NCBI GenBank assembly: GCA_023229845.1
Contig: JALNYK010000009.1
Location: 1 to 64,000, forward strand
Direction of reading: 5' to 3'
Source: Gallionella sp.
GTDB lineage: Bacteria > Pseudomonadota > Gammaproteobacteria > Burkholderiales > Gallionellaceae
DNA length: 64,000 nt
Positions within the stretch are counted from its first letter, which is position 1; every line of letters starts with the position of its first letter. The position numbers were made by a program, and so were the translations under genes. Under the pieces are notes generated by a model. The model saw only the letters and a list, made by a program, of their open reading frames with translations, made no database searches and was not told where the DNA came from. Below are positions 50,137 to 59,324 of the stretch, piece after piece.

Positions 50137-51516
50137 ATGAGCCATCCAGTATCGACCGCGTCCAGTTCCATCGAATCGTCCAAGGCCAGATTCTCCCATT
50201 CCGCCGACACGCTGCGCGACATTGCGCAGGACATGCTGGATTACGCCAAGCAGCGGGGGGCGACTGCAACCTCCGCCGAGGTGTCGGAGGGTTTTGGGCA
50301 ATCCGTCACGGTGCGCCACAACGAAGTCGAGACCATCGAATACAACCGGGACAAGGGGCTGGGCATCACCGTTTACATCGGCCAGCGGCGCGGTAACGCC
50401 AGCACTTCGGACTTCTCTCGGCAGGCGGTGCGGGATACCGTGGATGCCGCGCTGTCGATCGCACGCTACACCGCCGAGGACGACTGCGCCGGGCTGCCGG
50501 ATGCGGATATGCTGGCGCGCGACTGTCCGGATCTCGATCTGTATCATCCTTGGGACCTGCCGGTGGACGATGCGATCGAACTGGCGCGCGAATGCGAGCA
50601 GGCTGCGCTGGCGCGCGACAAGCGCATCAATAATTCGGAAGGCGCGACGGTGAACGTGCACGAGGCGCACTTCGTGCACGCCAACAGTCAGGGCTTCTTT
50701 GGCGGTTATCCGACTTCGCGTCACAGCCTGAGTTGCGCGGTAATCGCCGGTCGCGACGACGCGATGGAGCGCGACTACTGGTACAGCGTGGCGCGCGACG
50801 CTGGCGAGATACTGCGCGCCGACGAGGTCGGGCGCATCGCCGCCGAGCGCACTGTGCGCCGCCTCAACGCGCGCAAGCTGAACACGATGCAAGTGCCGGT
50901 GCTGTTCGAGGCGCCTATCGCCTCCAGCCTGCTCGGTCATTTCGTCGGTGCGGTCAGCGGCGGCAGCCTGTATCGCAAGTCCTCCTTTTTGCTCGATCAG
51001 ATGGACCAGCCCGTCTTTGCGCCGCATATCAACATCGAAGACGTGCCGGACATCCGCCGCGGCCTGGCCTCCAGCCCGTTCGACGACGAAGGCGTGCGCG
51101 TGCAGAAGCGCCGCATCGTCGAGGGCGGCGTGCTGCGCGGCTACTTTCTGGGCAGCTACTCGGCGCGCAAGCTGGGCTTGCGCACCACCGGCAATGCGGG
51201 CGGCAACCATAACCTGATCCTGCAATCGGGCAAACTCGATTTTGCGCAGTTGCTGAAACAGATGGGGCGCGGTCTGCTGGTCACCGAATTGCTGGGCCAG
51301 GGCGTGAACCAAGTCACCGGCGACTATTCGCGCGGTGCGGCGGGCTTCTGGGTGGAACACGGCGAGATTCAGTATCCGGTACAGGAGATCACCATCGCCG
51401 GCAACCTGAAAGACATGTACCGCAACATCGTCGCGGTCGGCAACGATGTGATGGTGCAGGGCTCGCGCCAATGCGGCTCCATCCTCGTCGATGGCATGAC
51501 GATCGCGGGACGGTAG
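50137..51516 (+). CDS. pmbA: Metalloprotease subunit PmbA/TldE
   Basis: 459 aa. Non-catalytic partner of TldD in the TldD/E protease that processes peptides such as microcin precursors and CcdA. Features: QSVTVRHNEVETIEYNRDKG near residue 50, SKARFSHSADTLRDIAQDML at the start, and GRGLLVTELLGQGVNQVTGD near the end. It lacks the HExxxH zinc motif, as expected for TldE. tldD is not in the window. The open frame back to 49948 is not used. Confidence 0.93.
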   Translation: MSHPVSTASSSIESSKARFSHSADTLRDIAQDMLDYAKQRGATATSAEVSEGFGQSVTVRHNEVETIEYNRDKGLGITVYIGQRRGNASTSDFSRQAVRDTVDAALSIARYTAEDDCAGLPDADMLARDCPDLDLYHPWDLPVDDAIELARECEQAALARDKRINNSEGATVNVHEAHFVHANSQGFFGGYPTSRHSLSCAVIAGRDDAMERDYWYSVARDAGEILRADEVGRIAAERTVRRLNARKLNTMQVPVLFEAPIASSLLGHFVGAVSGGSLYRKSSFLLDQMDQPVFAPHINIEDVPDIRRGLASSPFDDEGVRVQKRRIVEGGVLRGYFLGSYSARKLGLRTTGNAGGNHNLILQSGKLDFAQLLKQMGRGLLVTELLGQGVNQVTGDYSRGAAGFWVEHGEIQYPVQEITIAGNLKDMYRNIVAVGNDVMVQGSRQCGSILVDGMTIAGR

Positions 51517-51559
51517 GCCAGGTTTTAACCCGACAGTCGGGCTTCGATGCATCTGGCGC

Positions 51560-51565
51560 TATAAT
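51560..51565 (+). promoter_or_regulatory. -10 element upstream of the Atm1-type exporter
   Basis: TATAAT ending 26 nt before the ATG at 51592. It sits in a CTATAATGCGC context like that of the kdsD promoter. No clear -35 is visible. Confidence 0.4.
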
Positions 51566-51591
51566 GCGCCCCGTTTAATTGCAACCAAGCT

Positions 51592-53388
51592 ATGCGCCCC
51601 TCTTCGTCTTCTTCCTTGGCAACCGATCGTCCCGCCGACTGGCAGGCCATCCGTTCGCTGCTGCCCTACCTGCTGGAATTCAAATGGCGTGTCGCCATTG
51701 CACTGACCCTGCTGGTGCTGTCCAAGCTCGCCAACGTGTCGGTGCCGCTGGTGCTGAAGGAGATCATCGACGCGCTGGATTCGTCTCATGCGGTGTTGAT
51801 GGTGCCGGTGATGCTGGTCGTCGGCTACGGCGTGCTGCGCCTGTTCAGCACGCTGTTCGGCGAGATGCGCGACGCGGTGTTCGCCAAGGTGACGCAGCGC
51901 GCGATCCGGCGCGTGGCGTTGCAAGTGTTCCAGCATTTGCACAGCCTCAGCCTGCGCTTCCATCTCGATCGTCAGACCGGCGGCGTGTCGCGCGATATCG
52001 AGCGCGGTACGCGCGGCATCGGCTTCCTGCTGAACTTCATGCTGTTCAACATCCTGCCTACGCTGCTGGAGATCGGGCTGGTCGCCGCGATCCTGTTCAC
52101 CAAGTACAACAAGTGGTTCGCGATCATCACCTTCGTCACCCTGATCGTCTACATCGCGTTCACGCTGTTCATCACCGAGTGGCGCATGGTGGTGCGCCGT
52201 TCGATGAACGATCTCGATTCCAAGGCGAACAGCCGCGCGATCGACAGCCTGCTGAACTACGAGACGGTGAAGTATTTCGGCAACGAGCGCTATGAGGCGC
52301 GGCGCTACGACGAGAACATGCAGCGCTGGGAAGTCGCTGCGGTGCGCAACACCACCTCGCTGGCGCTGCTGAATGCCGGGCAGAGTTTCATCATCGCCAT
52401 CGGCATCACCGCGCTGATGCTGCTGGCCGCCGACGGCGTGGTGAAGGGAACGCTGACGATAGGCGACCTGGTGCTGATCAACGTGTTCATGATCCAGCTC
52501 TATATGCCGCTGCATTTCCTCGGTTTTGTGTATCGCGAGATACGCCATGCGCTGGCGGATATGGAGAAGATGTTCGGCCTGTTGCATGAGCATCGCGAGA
52601 TCGCCGATGCGCCCGATGCCAAGGTGTTGCAGGCGGGGCGCGCCGAGGTGCGCTTCGAGCAGGTCGACTTCGGCTATGGCCCGGACCGTCAGATATTGCA
52701 TGAGGTGAGCTTCGCTATTCCCGCAGGACACACCGTCGCGGTGGTCGGCGCCAGCGGCGCCGGCAAGTCCACGCTGTCGCGCCTGCTGTTCCGTTTCTAC
52801 GACGTGCAAGATGGGGGCATCCAGATCAACGGACAGGACATCCGCGCGGTGACGCAGGCCAGCCTGCGTGCGGCGATCGGCATCGTGCCGCAGGACACCG
52901 TGCTGTTCAACGACACGATCTATTACAACATCGCCTACGGACGTCCCGATGCGACGCGCGAGGAGATCGTCGCCGCCGCGCAGGCCGCTCATATACACGA
53001 CTTCATCGAATCGCTGCCGCAGGGTTATGACAGCATGGTCGGCGAGCGGGGCCTGAAGCTGTCCGGCGGCGAAAAGCAGCGCGTGGCGATCGCGCGCGCG
53101 ATCCTGAAGGATCCTGCGATCCTGATCTTCGACGAAGCAACTTCCGCGCTCGACTCGAAGTCAGAGAAAGCGATACAGGCCGAACTGCGCGCCATATCGC
53201 AGAACCGCACCACGCTGATCATCGCGCATCGATTGTCCACCGTGGTCGAGGCCGACCAGATTCTGGTGATGGATCAGGGGCGCATCGTCGAACGCGGCAC
53301 GCATCGCGAACTGCTGGCGCTGGATCGGATGTATGCTCAGATGTGGAATCTTCAGAAACAGGAAGAAATAAGCGATTCTGACTATTGA
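51592..53388 (+). CDS. Atm1/HMT1-type ABC exporter
   Basis: A 598-aa half transporter: six helices (about residues 20-330) then an ATPase domain with Walker A GASGAGKST, Q-loop IVPQDTVLFNDT, signature LSGGEKQRVAIARAIL, Walker B ILIFDEATSALD and H-loop IIAHRLSTV. NYETVKYFGNERYEARRYDE and DRQTGGVSRDIERGTRGIGF are hallmarks of Atm1-like exporters, which move glutathione-linked metals or persulfides. An MsbA role is less likely. Exact cargo unproven. Confidence 0.9.
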   Translation: MRPSSSSSLATDRPADWQAIRSLLPYLLEFKWRVAIALTLLVLSKLANVSVPLVLKEIIDALDSSHAVLMVPVMLVVGYGVLRLFSTLFGEMRDAVFAKVTQRAIRRVALQVFQHLHSLSLRFHLDRQTGGVSRDIERGTRGIGFLLNFMLFNILPTLLEIGLVAAILFTKYNKWFAIITFVTLIVYIAFTLFITEWRMVVRRSMNDLDSKANSRAIDSLLNYETVKYFGNERYEARRYDENMQRWEVAAVRNTTSLALLNAGQSFIIAIGITALMLLAADGVVKGTLTIGDLVLINVFMIQLYMPLHFLGFVYREIRHALADMEKMFGLLHEHREIADAPDAKVLQAGRAEVRFEQVDFGYGPDRQILHEVSFAIPAGHTVAVVGASGAGKSTLSRLLFRFYDVQDGGIQINGQDIRAVTQASLRAAIGIVPQDTVLFNDTIYYNIAYGRPDATREEIVAAAQAAHIHDFIESLPQGYDSMVGERGLKLSGGEKQRVAIARAILKDPAILIFDEATSALDSKSEKAIQAELRAISQNRTTLIIAHRLSTVVEADQILVMDQGRIVERGTHRELLALDRMYAQMWNLQKQEEISDSDY

Positions 53389-53464
53389 TTAATATAGGTA
53401 TAAAGGTATCCTTACGCCTGCCGAAAATATGCTTATCTTCCAAAATAAGCTTCAGGGAGCCCCA

Positions 53465-54367
53465 ATGAAAAAAAGACTGATGATAACCTTGCTGATCGGG
53501 GGGACGTTCGTCTCGCAAATGGCTTGTGCGGAGCGCAATGCCAATCATTTGCGGCTGGATCGCGAGCTGTCAGGCACTCACCACAAGGCGTCTTCCTCTC
53601 CCAAGCTGCGCTCCAATATCGCGCTGATTCTGGACGAAAAAAGTCTGCAACCCCTGTACACCAAGAATGCCGACATGGTCGCGCCTATCGCCTCGATCAC
53701 CAAGCTGATGACGGCGATGGTGGTGCTGGATGCCAATCTGCCGCTGAACGAAGAGGTAAGCGTGGATGTCGCGGACCTGGACACGCTCAAGGGCACGCAT
53801 TCGCGTTTGCGCATCGGCATGACCTTCACCCGTAGCGAGCTGCTCAGGCTTGCGCTGATGGCTTCTGAGAATCGCGCCGCTTCGGCGTTGGCGCGCACTT
53901 ACCCCGGCGGCACTGCGGCGGCCATCGCGGCGATGAACGCCAAGGCGCGCTCGCTGGGGATGTATGACACGCAGTTCCACGACTCGACCGGCTTGAACAG
54001 CGACAACGTCTCGACCGCGCGCGACCTGTCCAAGATGGTGATGGCGGCGAGGAAATACCAGTTGATCCATCAATACACGACCACGGCATCGCATTCCGTC
54101 GATGGCTGGGGCGGTCGCGAACTGCGTTTCAACAACACCAACCCGCTGGTGAAGAACGCGTCCTGGGACATCGGCGTCAGCAAGACCGGTTTCATCAACG
54201 AGGCCGGACGCTGCCTGGTGATGGAAGCGAAGATCAATAACCGTCCGGTCATCATCGTGTTGCTGAATTCCATGGGCAAGAGCACCCGTATCGGCGACGC
54301 CAATCGCATCAAAAAGTGGATAGAAAGCACCAATACCCGCACCCGCATTGCAATCTCGCGCAGTTGA
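53465..54367 (+). CDS. pbpG: D-alanyl-D-alanine endopeptidase (PBP7 type)
   Basis: A 300-aa periplasmic enzyme cleaving D-Ala-meso-DAP crosslinks. Signal peptide (LMITLLIGGTFVSQMACA), SITK at 77-80, SEN at 134-136 and KTG at 240-242. It lacks the C-terminal beta domain of PBP5, as PBP7 does. ATG 53465 fits the signal peptide; the earlier 53429 start does not. Confidence 0.92.
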   Translation: MKKRLMITLLIGGTFVSQMACAERNANHLRLDRELSGTHHKASSSPKLRSNIALILDEKSLQPLYTKNADMVAPIASITKLMTAMVVLDANLPLNEEVSVDVADLDTLKGTHSRLRIGMTFTRSELLRLALMASENRAASALARTYPGGTAAAIAAMNAKARSLGMYDTQFHDSTGLNSDNVSTARDLSKMVMAARKYQLIHQYTTTASHSVDGWGGRELRFNNTNPLVKNASWDIGVSKTGFINEAGRCLVMEAKINNRPVIIVLLNSMGKSTRIGDANRIKKWIESTNTRTRIAISRS

Positions 54368-54380
54368 TCGCGCCGCGATC

Positions 54381-54449
54381 ATGTTCATAGAACTCATCAT
54401 TCTGGCGGTGTTGGTTGCGGTCGTGGTGATCGCGTTGCGCGGTCACTAA
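54381..54449 (+). CDS. Possible 22-aa membrane mini-protein
   Basis: An ATG-initiated frame encodes MFIELIILAVLVAVVVIALR plus GH, a single hydrophobic helix ending in Arg-Gly-His. It sits between pbpG and an MFS gene. No ribosome-binding site is obvious. It resembles known small membrane regulators in form only and could be chance. Confidence 0.3.
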   Translation: MFIELIILAVLVAVVVIALRGH

Positions 54450-54488
54450 CCGCGCTGCAGCTCCCCTTGTCGTTGCAACTCTCTGTAC

Positions 54489-55787
54489 GTGTTTCAAGCT
54501 AACCAACTCGTTCGCCTGCGCTGGACGGCCTTTTTCATCGTCGGGCTGGCGTATGTTCTGTCCTTCTTCCACCGCTTCGCCCCGGCCGCGATCTCCGGCG
54601 ACTTGCAGCAGGCCTTTCATGCCAGCGGTGCAGAACTGGGCGGATTGGCCGCGACGTATTTCTACGTTTACATGCTGATGCAGATCCCTACTGGCATCCT
54701 GGTCGATACACTGGGTTCGCGTCGCGTGGTGGTCATGGGCGGGGTTATTGCGAGCATAGGTTCGATACTGTTCGGCATGGCGGACACGCTCGCGATCGCT
54801 TCAGTCGGGCGGCTGCTGGTCGGGCTGGGCGTGTCGGTCACCTTCATCGCGCTGCTCAAACTCAATGCCGCATGGTTCCATGACCGGCATTTCGCCACCA
54901 TGACGGGCGCGACCATACTGCTGGGCAATATGGGCTCGCTGCTTGCCGCCGCCCCGTTGGCCTGGGCGCTGACTTATGTCTCGTGGCGCACCGCGTTCGT
55001 CGCGGTCGGCGTGCTTTCGCTGCTGCTGGCCTTGCTGGCATGGCGGCTGGTGCGCAACCATCCGGGCGAGGCCGGGCTGCCCAGCCTGCGCGAACTCGAC
55101 GGCAAGGCGGCGCACCCGCCGCACGAGGGGCACTGGTACGACGGCCTGCTGATCGTATTGAAGAACCGCGCGACCTGGCCGGGGCTGTGGGTGAACATGG
55201 GCCTGGCGGGATCGTTGTTCGCTTTCGGCGGACTGTGGGCCGTGCCGTTCCTTCGCGATGTGTACGGCATGGACAGGGCCGCCGCCACCGACCACACCAC
55301 CTTGCTGCTGGCCGGATTCGCCATCGGCGCATTCTTCATCGGTACGCTCTCGGATCGCATCGGGCGACGCAAGCCGCTGATGATCGCTGGCGCGCTGGTG
55401 TACAGCCTGTGCTGGCTGCCGCTGCTGTTCGGCATGGCGTTGAGCGAGGCCGCCGGTTACTCGCTGTTCTTCGCGATGGGCCTGTTCGCGCCCAGCTTCA
55501 CCCTGAGCTGGTCCTGCGCCAAGGAGGTGAATCCTCCGGCGCTTTCCGGCATGTCCACCAGCGTGGTGAACGTCGGCGCCTTCCTTGGCACGGCGATCAT
55601 GCAGCCGCTGGTTGGCTGGGCCATCGATCATGCACATGCCGGCTCGTCCAATGCCTCGCTGGGCTTGGGCGACTACCAGCGCGGGATCGCGATCCTGCTG
55701 GCGTTCTCGTTGATCGGGCTGATCGCCACGCTGTTCATCCGCGAGACTTATTGCCGGTACGCGGATATGAACGGCCCAATTTCTTAG
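54489..55787 (+). CDS. MFS transporter
   Basis: A 432-aa twelve-helix major facilitator. SFFHRFAPAAISGDLQQAF at helix 1, the loop 2-3 motif A-like GILVDTLGSRRVVV, and FIGTLSDRIGRRKPLM at loop 8-9. It starts with GTG. It resembles the nitrate/hexose-phosphate-like MFS group, but the substrate is unknown. A second MFS gene follows 24 nt later. Confidence 0.85.
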   Translation: MFQANQLVRLRWTAFFIVGLAYVLSFFHRFAPAAISGDLQQAFHASGAELGGLAATYFYVYMLMQIPTGILVDTLGSRRVVVMGGVIASIGSILFGMADTLAIASVGRLLVGLGVSVTFIALLKLNAAWFHDRHFATMTGATILLGNMGSLLAAAPLAWALTYVSWRTAFVAVGVLSLLLALLAWRLVRNHPGEAGLPSLRELDGKAAHPPHEGHWYDGLLIVLKNRATWPGLWVNMGLAGSLFAFGGLWAVPFLRDVYGMDRAAATDHTTLLLAGFAIGAFFIGTLSDRIGRRKPLMIAGALVYSLCWLPLLFGMALSEAAGYSLFFAMGLFAPSFTLSWSCAKEVNPPALSGMSTSVVNVGAFLGTAIMQPLVGWAIDHAHAGSSNASLGLGDYQRGIAILLAFSLIGLIATLFIRETYCRYADMNGPIS

Positions 55788-55811
55788 ATCCGCGACTGAG
55801 CGCCGCTGCGC

Positions 55812-57062
55812 ATGATGCCGTTACTACCTTCCGACGATCTGTGGCGCGACCGGAATTACCGGCGGCTGTGGCTGTCGATTCTGATCGGTTCGTTCGGCGG
55901 TCAGCTCTCCTCGATGGCGTTGTCGCTGATGAGCGCCATCATGCTGGGGGCGACGCCGATGCAACTCGGTTTTCTCGGCGCTTTCTGGATCGCGCCCTTC
56001 ATTTTTCTGTCGCTGCCGTTGGGCGTCTGGCTGGATCGGGTGCGCAAGCTGCCCGTCTACATCGCCGGTGAAATCGTCATGGTCGCGACGCTGGCCAGCA
56101 TCACGCTGGCGTGGTCTCTCGGTTATCTTGGCATGAGCTATCTCTATGGCGTGTCCTTTGTCACTGGCTGCATTTCCGTGATCTCCGGTACGGCAGCGCA
56201 AATCGTGCTGACTCAAGTCGTGCCGCGCGAGCGTCTGGTGGAGGCGCATGCCAGGAACGGGCTGGCGACCTCGTCGGCGGGAATTGCCGGGCCCGGTGCC
56301 GCCGGGATGTTGATAAAGCTCATCGGGGCGCCTTTCGCCTTGCTTGCCAACGCCATGTTCATGATGGTCGGCGTATTGCTTTTGCGCGGCATCCATGTGG
56401 ACGAACAGCCGGCCGCGAAGAAAGAAGTCAGTTTCTGGCGCGACCTCAAGGAGGGCGTCCGTTTCGTTCTGGAGACGCCGCTGCTGAGATCGCTGGCGCT
56501 GGTGGTCGGGGCTTGGCAGATATGTCAGGGGGCGGCGATGGTGGTGCAGGTGCTGTTCGCGACCCGGACGCTGCTCCTGAGCGAGTATCAGTACGGATTA
56601 TGTTTCTCTGCTGCCGGTATCGGGACCATCCTGGCAAGCATGACAGGGCATCGATTGTCGCGCCGCATCGGCCCCGGCCCCTGTTTCATCGCAGGCATCG
56701 CGATCAGCAGCATCGGCTGGCTGCAACTGGCTTGGGCGCCAACGGATGCATGGGGCGTAGTTTCGTTCGTGGCGATGCTGTTGTGCTTCAGCGCCGGCAC
56801 GGTATTGATCTTCAGCAACATGCTGGCGTTGCGCCAGTCCATCACGCCGCCATCGATGCTGGCGCGGATGACCAGCACCATGCGCTTGATGACCTTGCTG
56901 CCGGCCGGTGTCGGCGGACTGCTGGGCGGATATATCGGGGAGTCGTTCGGCCTGCGCGCTGCGATAGCCTTCGGCGGGCTGGGGGCGGTGGCGCTTGCCG
57001 TTTTCGTCTGGCGATTCTCGCTGATCCGGCGCGTGGACGACATGCCGAAGAATGGCGTGTAG
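55812..57062 (+). CDS. MFS exporter (EntS-like)
   Basis: A 416-aa twelve-helix major facilitator of the drug/siderophore exporter type: RDRNYRRLWLSILIGSFGGQ at helix 1, PLGVWLDRVRKLPVYIAGE motif A, and VVPRERLVEAHARNGL in the loop after helix 5. Alternatives within the same superfamily cannot be excluded. Forms a likely operon with the preceding MFS gene. Confidence 0.82.
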   Translation: MMPLLPSDDLWRDRNYRRLWLSILIGSFGGQLSSMALSLMSAIMLGATPMQLGFLGAFWIAPFIFLSLPLGVWLDRVRKLPVYIAGEIVMVATLASITLAWSLGYLGMSYLYGVSFVTGCISVISGTAAQIVLTQVVPRERLVEAHARNGLATSSAGIAGPGAAGMLIKLIGAPFALLANAMFMMVGVLLLRGIHVDEQPAAKKEVSFWRDLKEGVRFVLETPLLRSLALVVGAWQICQGAAMVVQVLFATRTLLLSEYQYGLCFSAAGIGTILASMTGHRLSRRIGPGPCFIAGIAISSIGWLQLAWAPTDAWGVVSFVAMLLCFSAGTVLIFSNMLALRQSITPPSMLARMTSTMRLMTLLPAGVGGLLGGYIGESFGLRAAIAFGGLGAVALAVFVWRFSLIRRVDDMPKNGV

Positions 57063-57160
57063 CGGCTGGTTGCGTGTGCTGTGGCCATGACTGCATGGGT
57101 ACAATCGAGCCCCGCATCCGGTAGCGAATAAGGGGCATGAACCTTCACAGGCGGCTCAAA

Positions 57161-58345
57161 ATGTCAAAAGAAGCAATTGAGAATAATTTCGATCGCGTCA
57201 TCCGGCGCGACGGCACATCCAGTCTCAAATACGACGCGAGGCGCGACGTGTTCGGCCGAGAGGATGTTATCCCGCTGTGGGTGGCCGACATGGATTTCGC
57301 GGTGCCGGAGGCGGTGCAGCGCGCGCTGAGCGAGCGCGCCGCGCATCCCGTATTCGGTTACACCGTCTATCCGGAATCGCTGTACGAGTCGCTGATGCAC
57401 TGGCTGGATACGCGCCACGGCTGGCAGATCGAACGCGAGTCCATCCTGTTCTGCCCCGGCGTCGTGCCCTCGCTGCATGCCTGCATCATGGCGCTGACGC
57501 AGCCCGGCGACGGCGTGATCGTGCAGCCGCCGGTGTATGCGCCGTTCCTCGCCGCGCCACAGACCTGCGGACGCAGTTTGCTGACCAATCCGCTCAAGCT
57601 GGAAGGCGGGCGCTACCGTTTCGACCTCGACGATCTGGACCGCCGTGCGGAAGAGGGCGGACGCCTGTTGATCCTGTGCTCGCCACACAACCCGGTCGGC
57701 CGCGTGTGGCTGAAGGAAGAGTTGCAGGCGTTGCTGGCGGTGTGCGAGAGACACGGCATCGCCGTGGTCTCGGACGAGATCCATGCCGACCTGGTCTACC
57801 CTGGGTTCAAGCATCTGCCGCTCGCCACCCTGAACGACAAGGTGAAGATCGTCACCGCCGCAGCACCCAGCAAGACCTTCAACATCCCCGGCCTCGGCCT
57901 GTCCGCACTCGTCGTCCCGGAAGCGTCAGATCGCAAAGCCATCACGCAGGCCTTCGATACCCTGCATGTGAGCGCAAGCAATCCCTTCAGCATCGCCGCG
58001 TTCGAGGCGGCCTATCGCGAGGGCGCACCCTGGCTGGATGCGTTGTTGGACTATCTCGCCGGGACGCGCGACATGGTGCGCGAATTCCTGCAACAGCAAC
58101 TGCCGCAGATCAGCATGATAGAGCCGGAAGGGACTTACCTGCTGTGGCTGGATTGCCGCGCGCTGGGGCTGGACGACAATCAGCTCCGTGACTTCTTCGT
58201 GCAGCAGGCGGGCGTCGGCCTGAGTCCGGGCGCGATGTTCGGTGTACAGGGCAGCGGCTACATGCGCATGAACATCGGCGCGCCGCGTAACGTCATCAAG
58301 ACGGCACTGGAGAATATCGCCCGCGCCGGGCGGGCAAGACGCTGA
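57161..58345 (+). CDS. PatB/MalY-type PLP-dependent C-S lyase
   Basis: 394 aa, fold type I. WVADMDFAVPEAVQRAL and YPESLYESLMHWL near the N-terminus, SPHNPVGRVW, VSDEIHADLVYPG, and PLP lysine in APSKTFNIPGLGLS identify cystathionine beta-lyase/C-S lyases of the PatB/MalY family. AGGCGG at 57149 supports ATG 57161; ATG 57137 is an alternative. The last 50 nt overlap convergent egtD, so it may serve as the C-S lyase of ergothioneine synthesis. Confidence 0.88.
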   Translation: MSKEAIENNFDRVIRRDGTSSLKYDARRDVFGREDVIPLWVADMDFAVPEAVQRALSERAAHPVFGYTVYPESLYESLMHWLDTRHGWQIERESILFCPGVVPSLHACIMALTQPGDGVIVQPPVYAPFLAAPQTCGRSLLTNPLKLEGGRYRFDLDDLDRRAEEGGRLLILCSPHNPVGRVWLKEELQALLAVCERHGIAVVSDEIHADLVYPGFKHLPLATLNDKVKIVTAAAPSKTFNIPGLGLSALVVPEASDRKAITQAFDTLHVSASNPFSIAAFEAAYREGAPWLDALLDYLAGTRDMVREFLQQQLPQISMIEPEGTYLLWLDCRALGLDDNQLRDFFVQQAGVGLSPGAMFGVQGSGYMRMNIGAPRNVIKTALENIARAGRARR

Positions 58346-59324
58346 GGTGAGACTTCATCGCGGGATGCGCGCTCAGGTAATGCACATTGAACCAGCCGTC
58401 CCCGTCGCTCCACACCGTCTCCGGCTGCCAGCCCGCCGCGCGCGCCAGTTGCCTGAATTCCTGCGCGGTGTATTTGTACGAGTTCTCGGTGTGTATGGTC
58501 TCGCCCGCGTCGAATGCGAACGTCTCCTTGCCCAGCCGCACTGCCTGCCGGCTGCGGCTGACCAGGTGCATCTCGATGCGCCCCTGTCCCTCGTTGTAGA
58601 ACGCATGGTGGGCAAAACCGTCAGCGTCGAGCTGCGCGCCCAGTTCGCGCTGCATGCGCGTCAGCAGGTTGAGGTTGAACGCGGCGGTATGGCCGGCCGC
58701 GTCGTTGTAGGCGGCATTCAGTATCTCGGGCGACTTCTTGCAGTCCACGCCGATCAGCAGCGCGCCGCTGGGGCCGGTCACCTCGGCCGCGTGTCGCAAC
58801 AGTTCGACGGCATCTGCCGGTGTGCAGTTGCCGATGGTGGAGCCGGGAAAGAACACCACCCGCCGCCTTTTGGCATGCTGTTTGAGCACCCGTGTCGGCA
58901 GCCGGTGGTAGTCGGCGCACAGCGGCTGCATCTGCAAGGCGGGGAACATCGTCTGCAGGCGCTGCGTGCTGTGCAGCAGGTGCGGTTCGCAGATGTCTAT
59001 CGGCACGTACACGGCGTCGTCATTCAGATGCCGCAACAGCAGCGGCGTCTTGACCGCGCTGCCGCTGCCCAGCTCGATCAGCACGCAGGACTTGCCTATC
59101 ATCTCCGCCATCTCCGCGCCGTGGCGTTCGAGGATGCCGGTCTCGGTGCGCGTCGGGTAATACTCGGGCGTGGTGCAGATCAGGTCGAACAGGCGCGAGC
59201 CGTGCGCGTCGTAGAAATACTTCGGCGGGATGCTCTTGGGATGGCGGCGTAATCCCTCGCGCACGCTGACGAGGAAATCATCCTCTTCGGCATGCGCTGC
59301 CGGCGTGGGCGATGCGTGCCTCAT
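58296..59324 (-). CDS. egtD: L-histidine N-alpha-methyltransferase EgtD
   Basis: A 342-aa SAM enzyme trimethylating histidine to hercynine. Typical segments: PKSIPPKYFYDAHGSRLFD, YYPTRTETGIL, LIELGSGSAVKTPLLL (SAM site), FFPGSTIGNCTPADA and ENSYKYTAQEF. The ATG overlaps the egtB stop by 4 nt. Its 3' end overlaps the convergent PatB gene by 50 nt. Confidence 0.95.
   Translation of the reverse strand: MRHASPTPAAHAEEDDFLVSVREGLRRHPKSIPPKYFYDAHGSRLFDLICTTPEYYPTRTETGILERHGAEMAEMIGKSCVLIELGSGSAVKTPLLLRHLNDDAVYVPIDICEPHLLHSTQRLQTMFPALQMQPLCADYHRLPTRVLKQHAKRRRVVFFPGSTIGNCTPADAVELLRHAAEVTGPSGALLIGVDCKKSPEILNAAYNDAAGHTAAFNLNLLTRMQRELGAQLDADGFAHHAFYNEGQGRIEMHLVSRSRQAVRLGKETFAFDAGETIHTENSYKYTAQEFRQLARAAGWQPETVWSDGDGWFNVHYLSAHPAMKSHLSVLPARRGRYSPVPS

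Noticed and set aside
51529..51541. CCCGACAGTCGGG palindrome after pmbA considered as a terminator
   Set aside because: The usable stem is only about 4 bp once a loop is allowed, and no U-tract follows.
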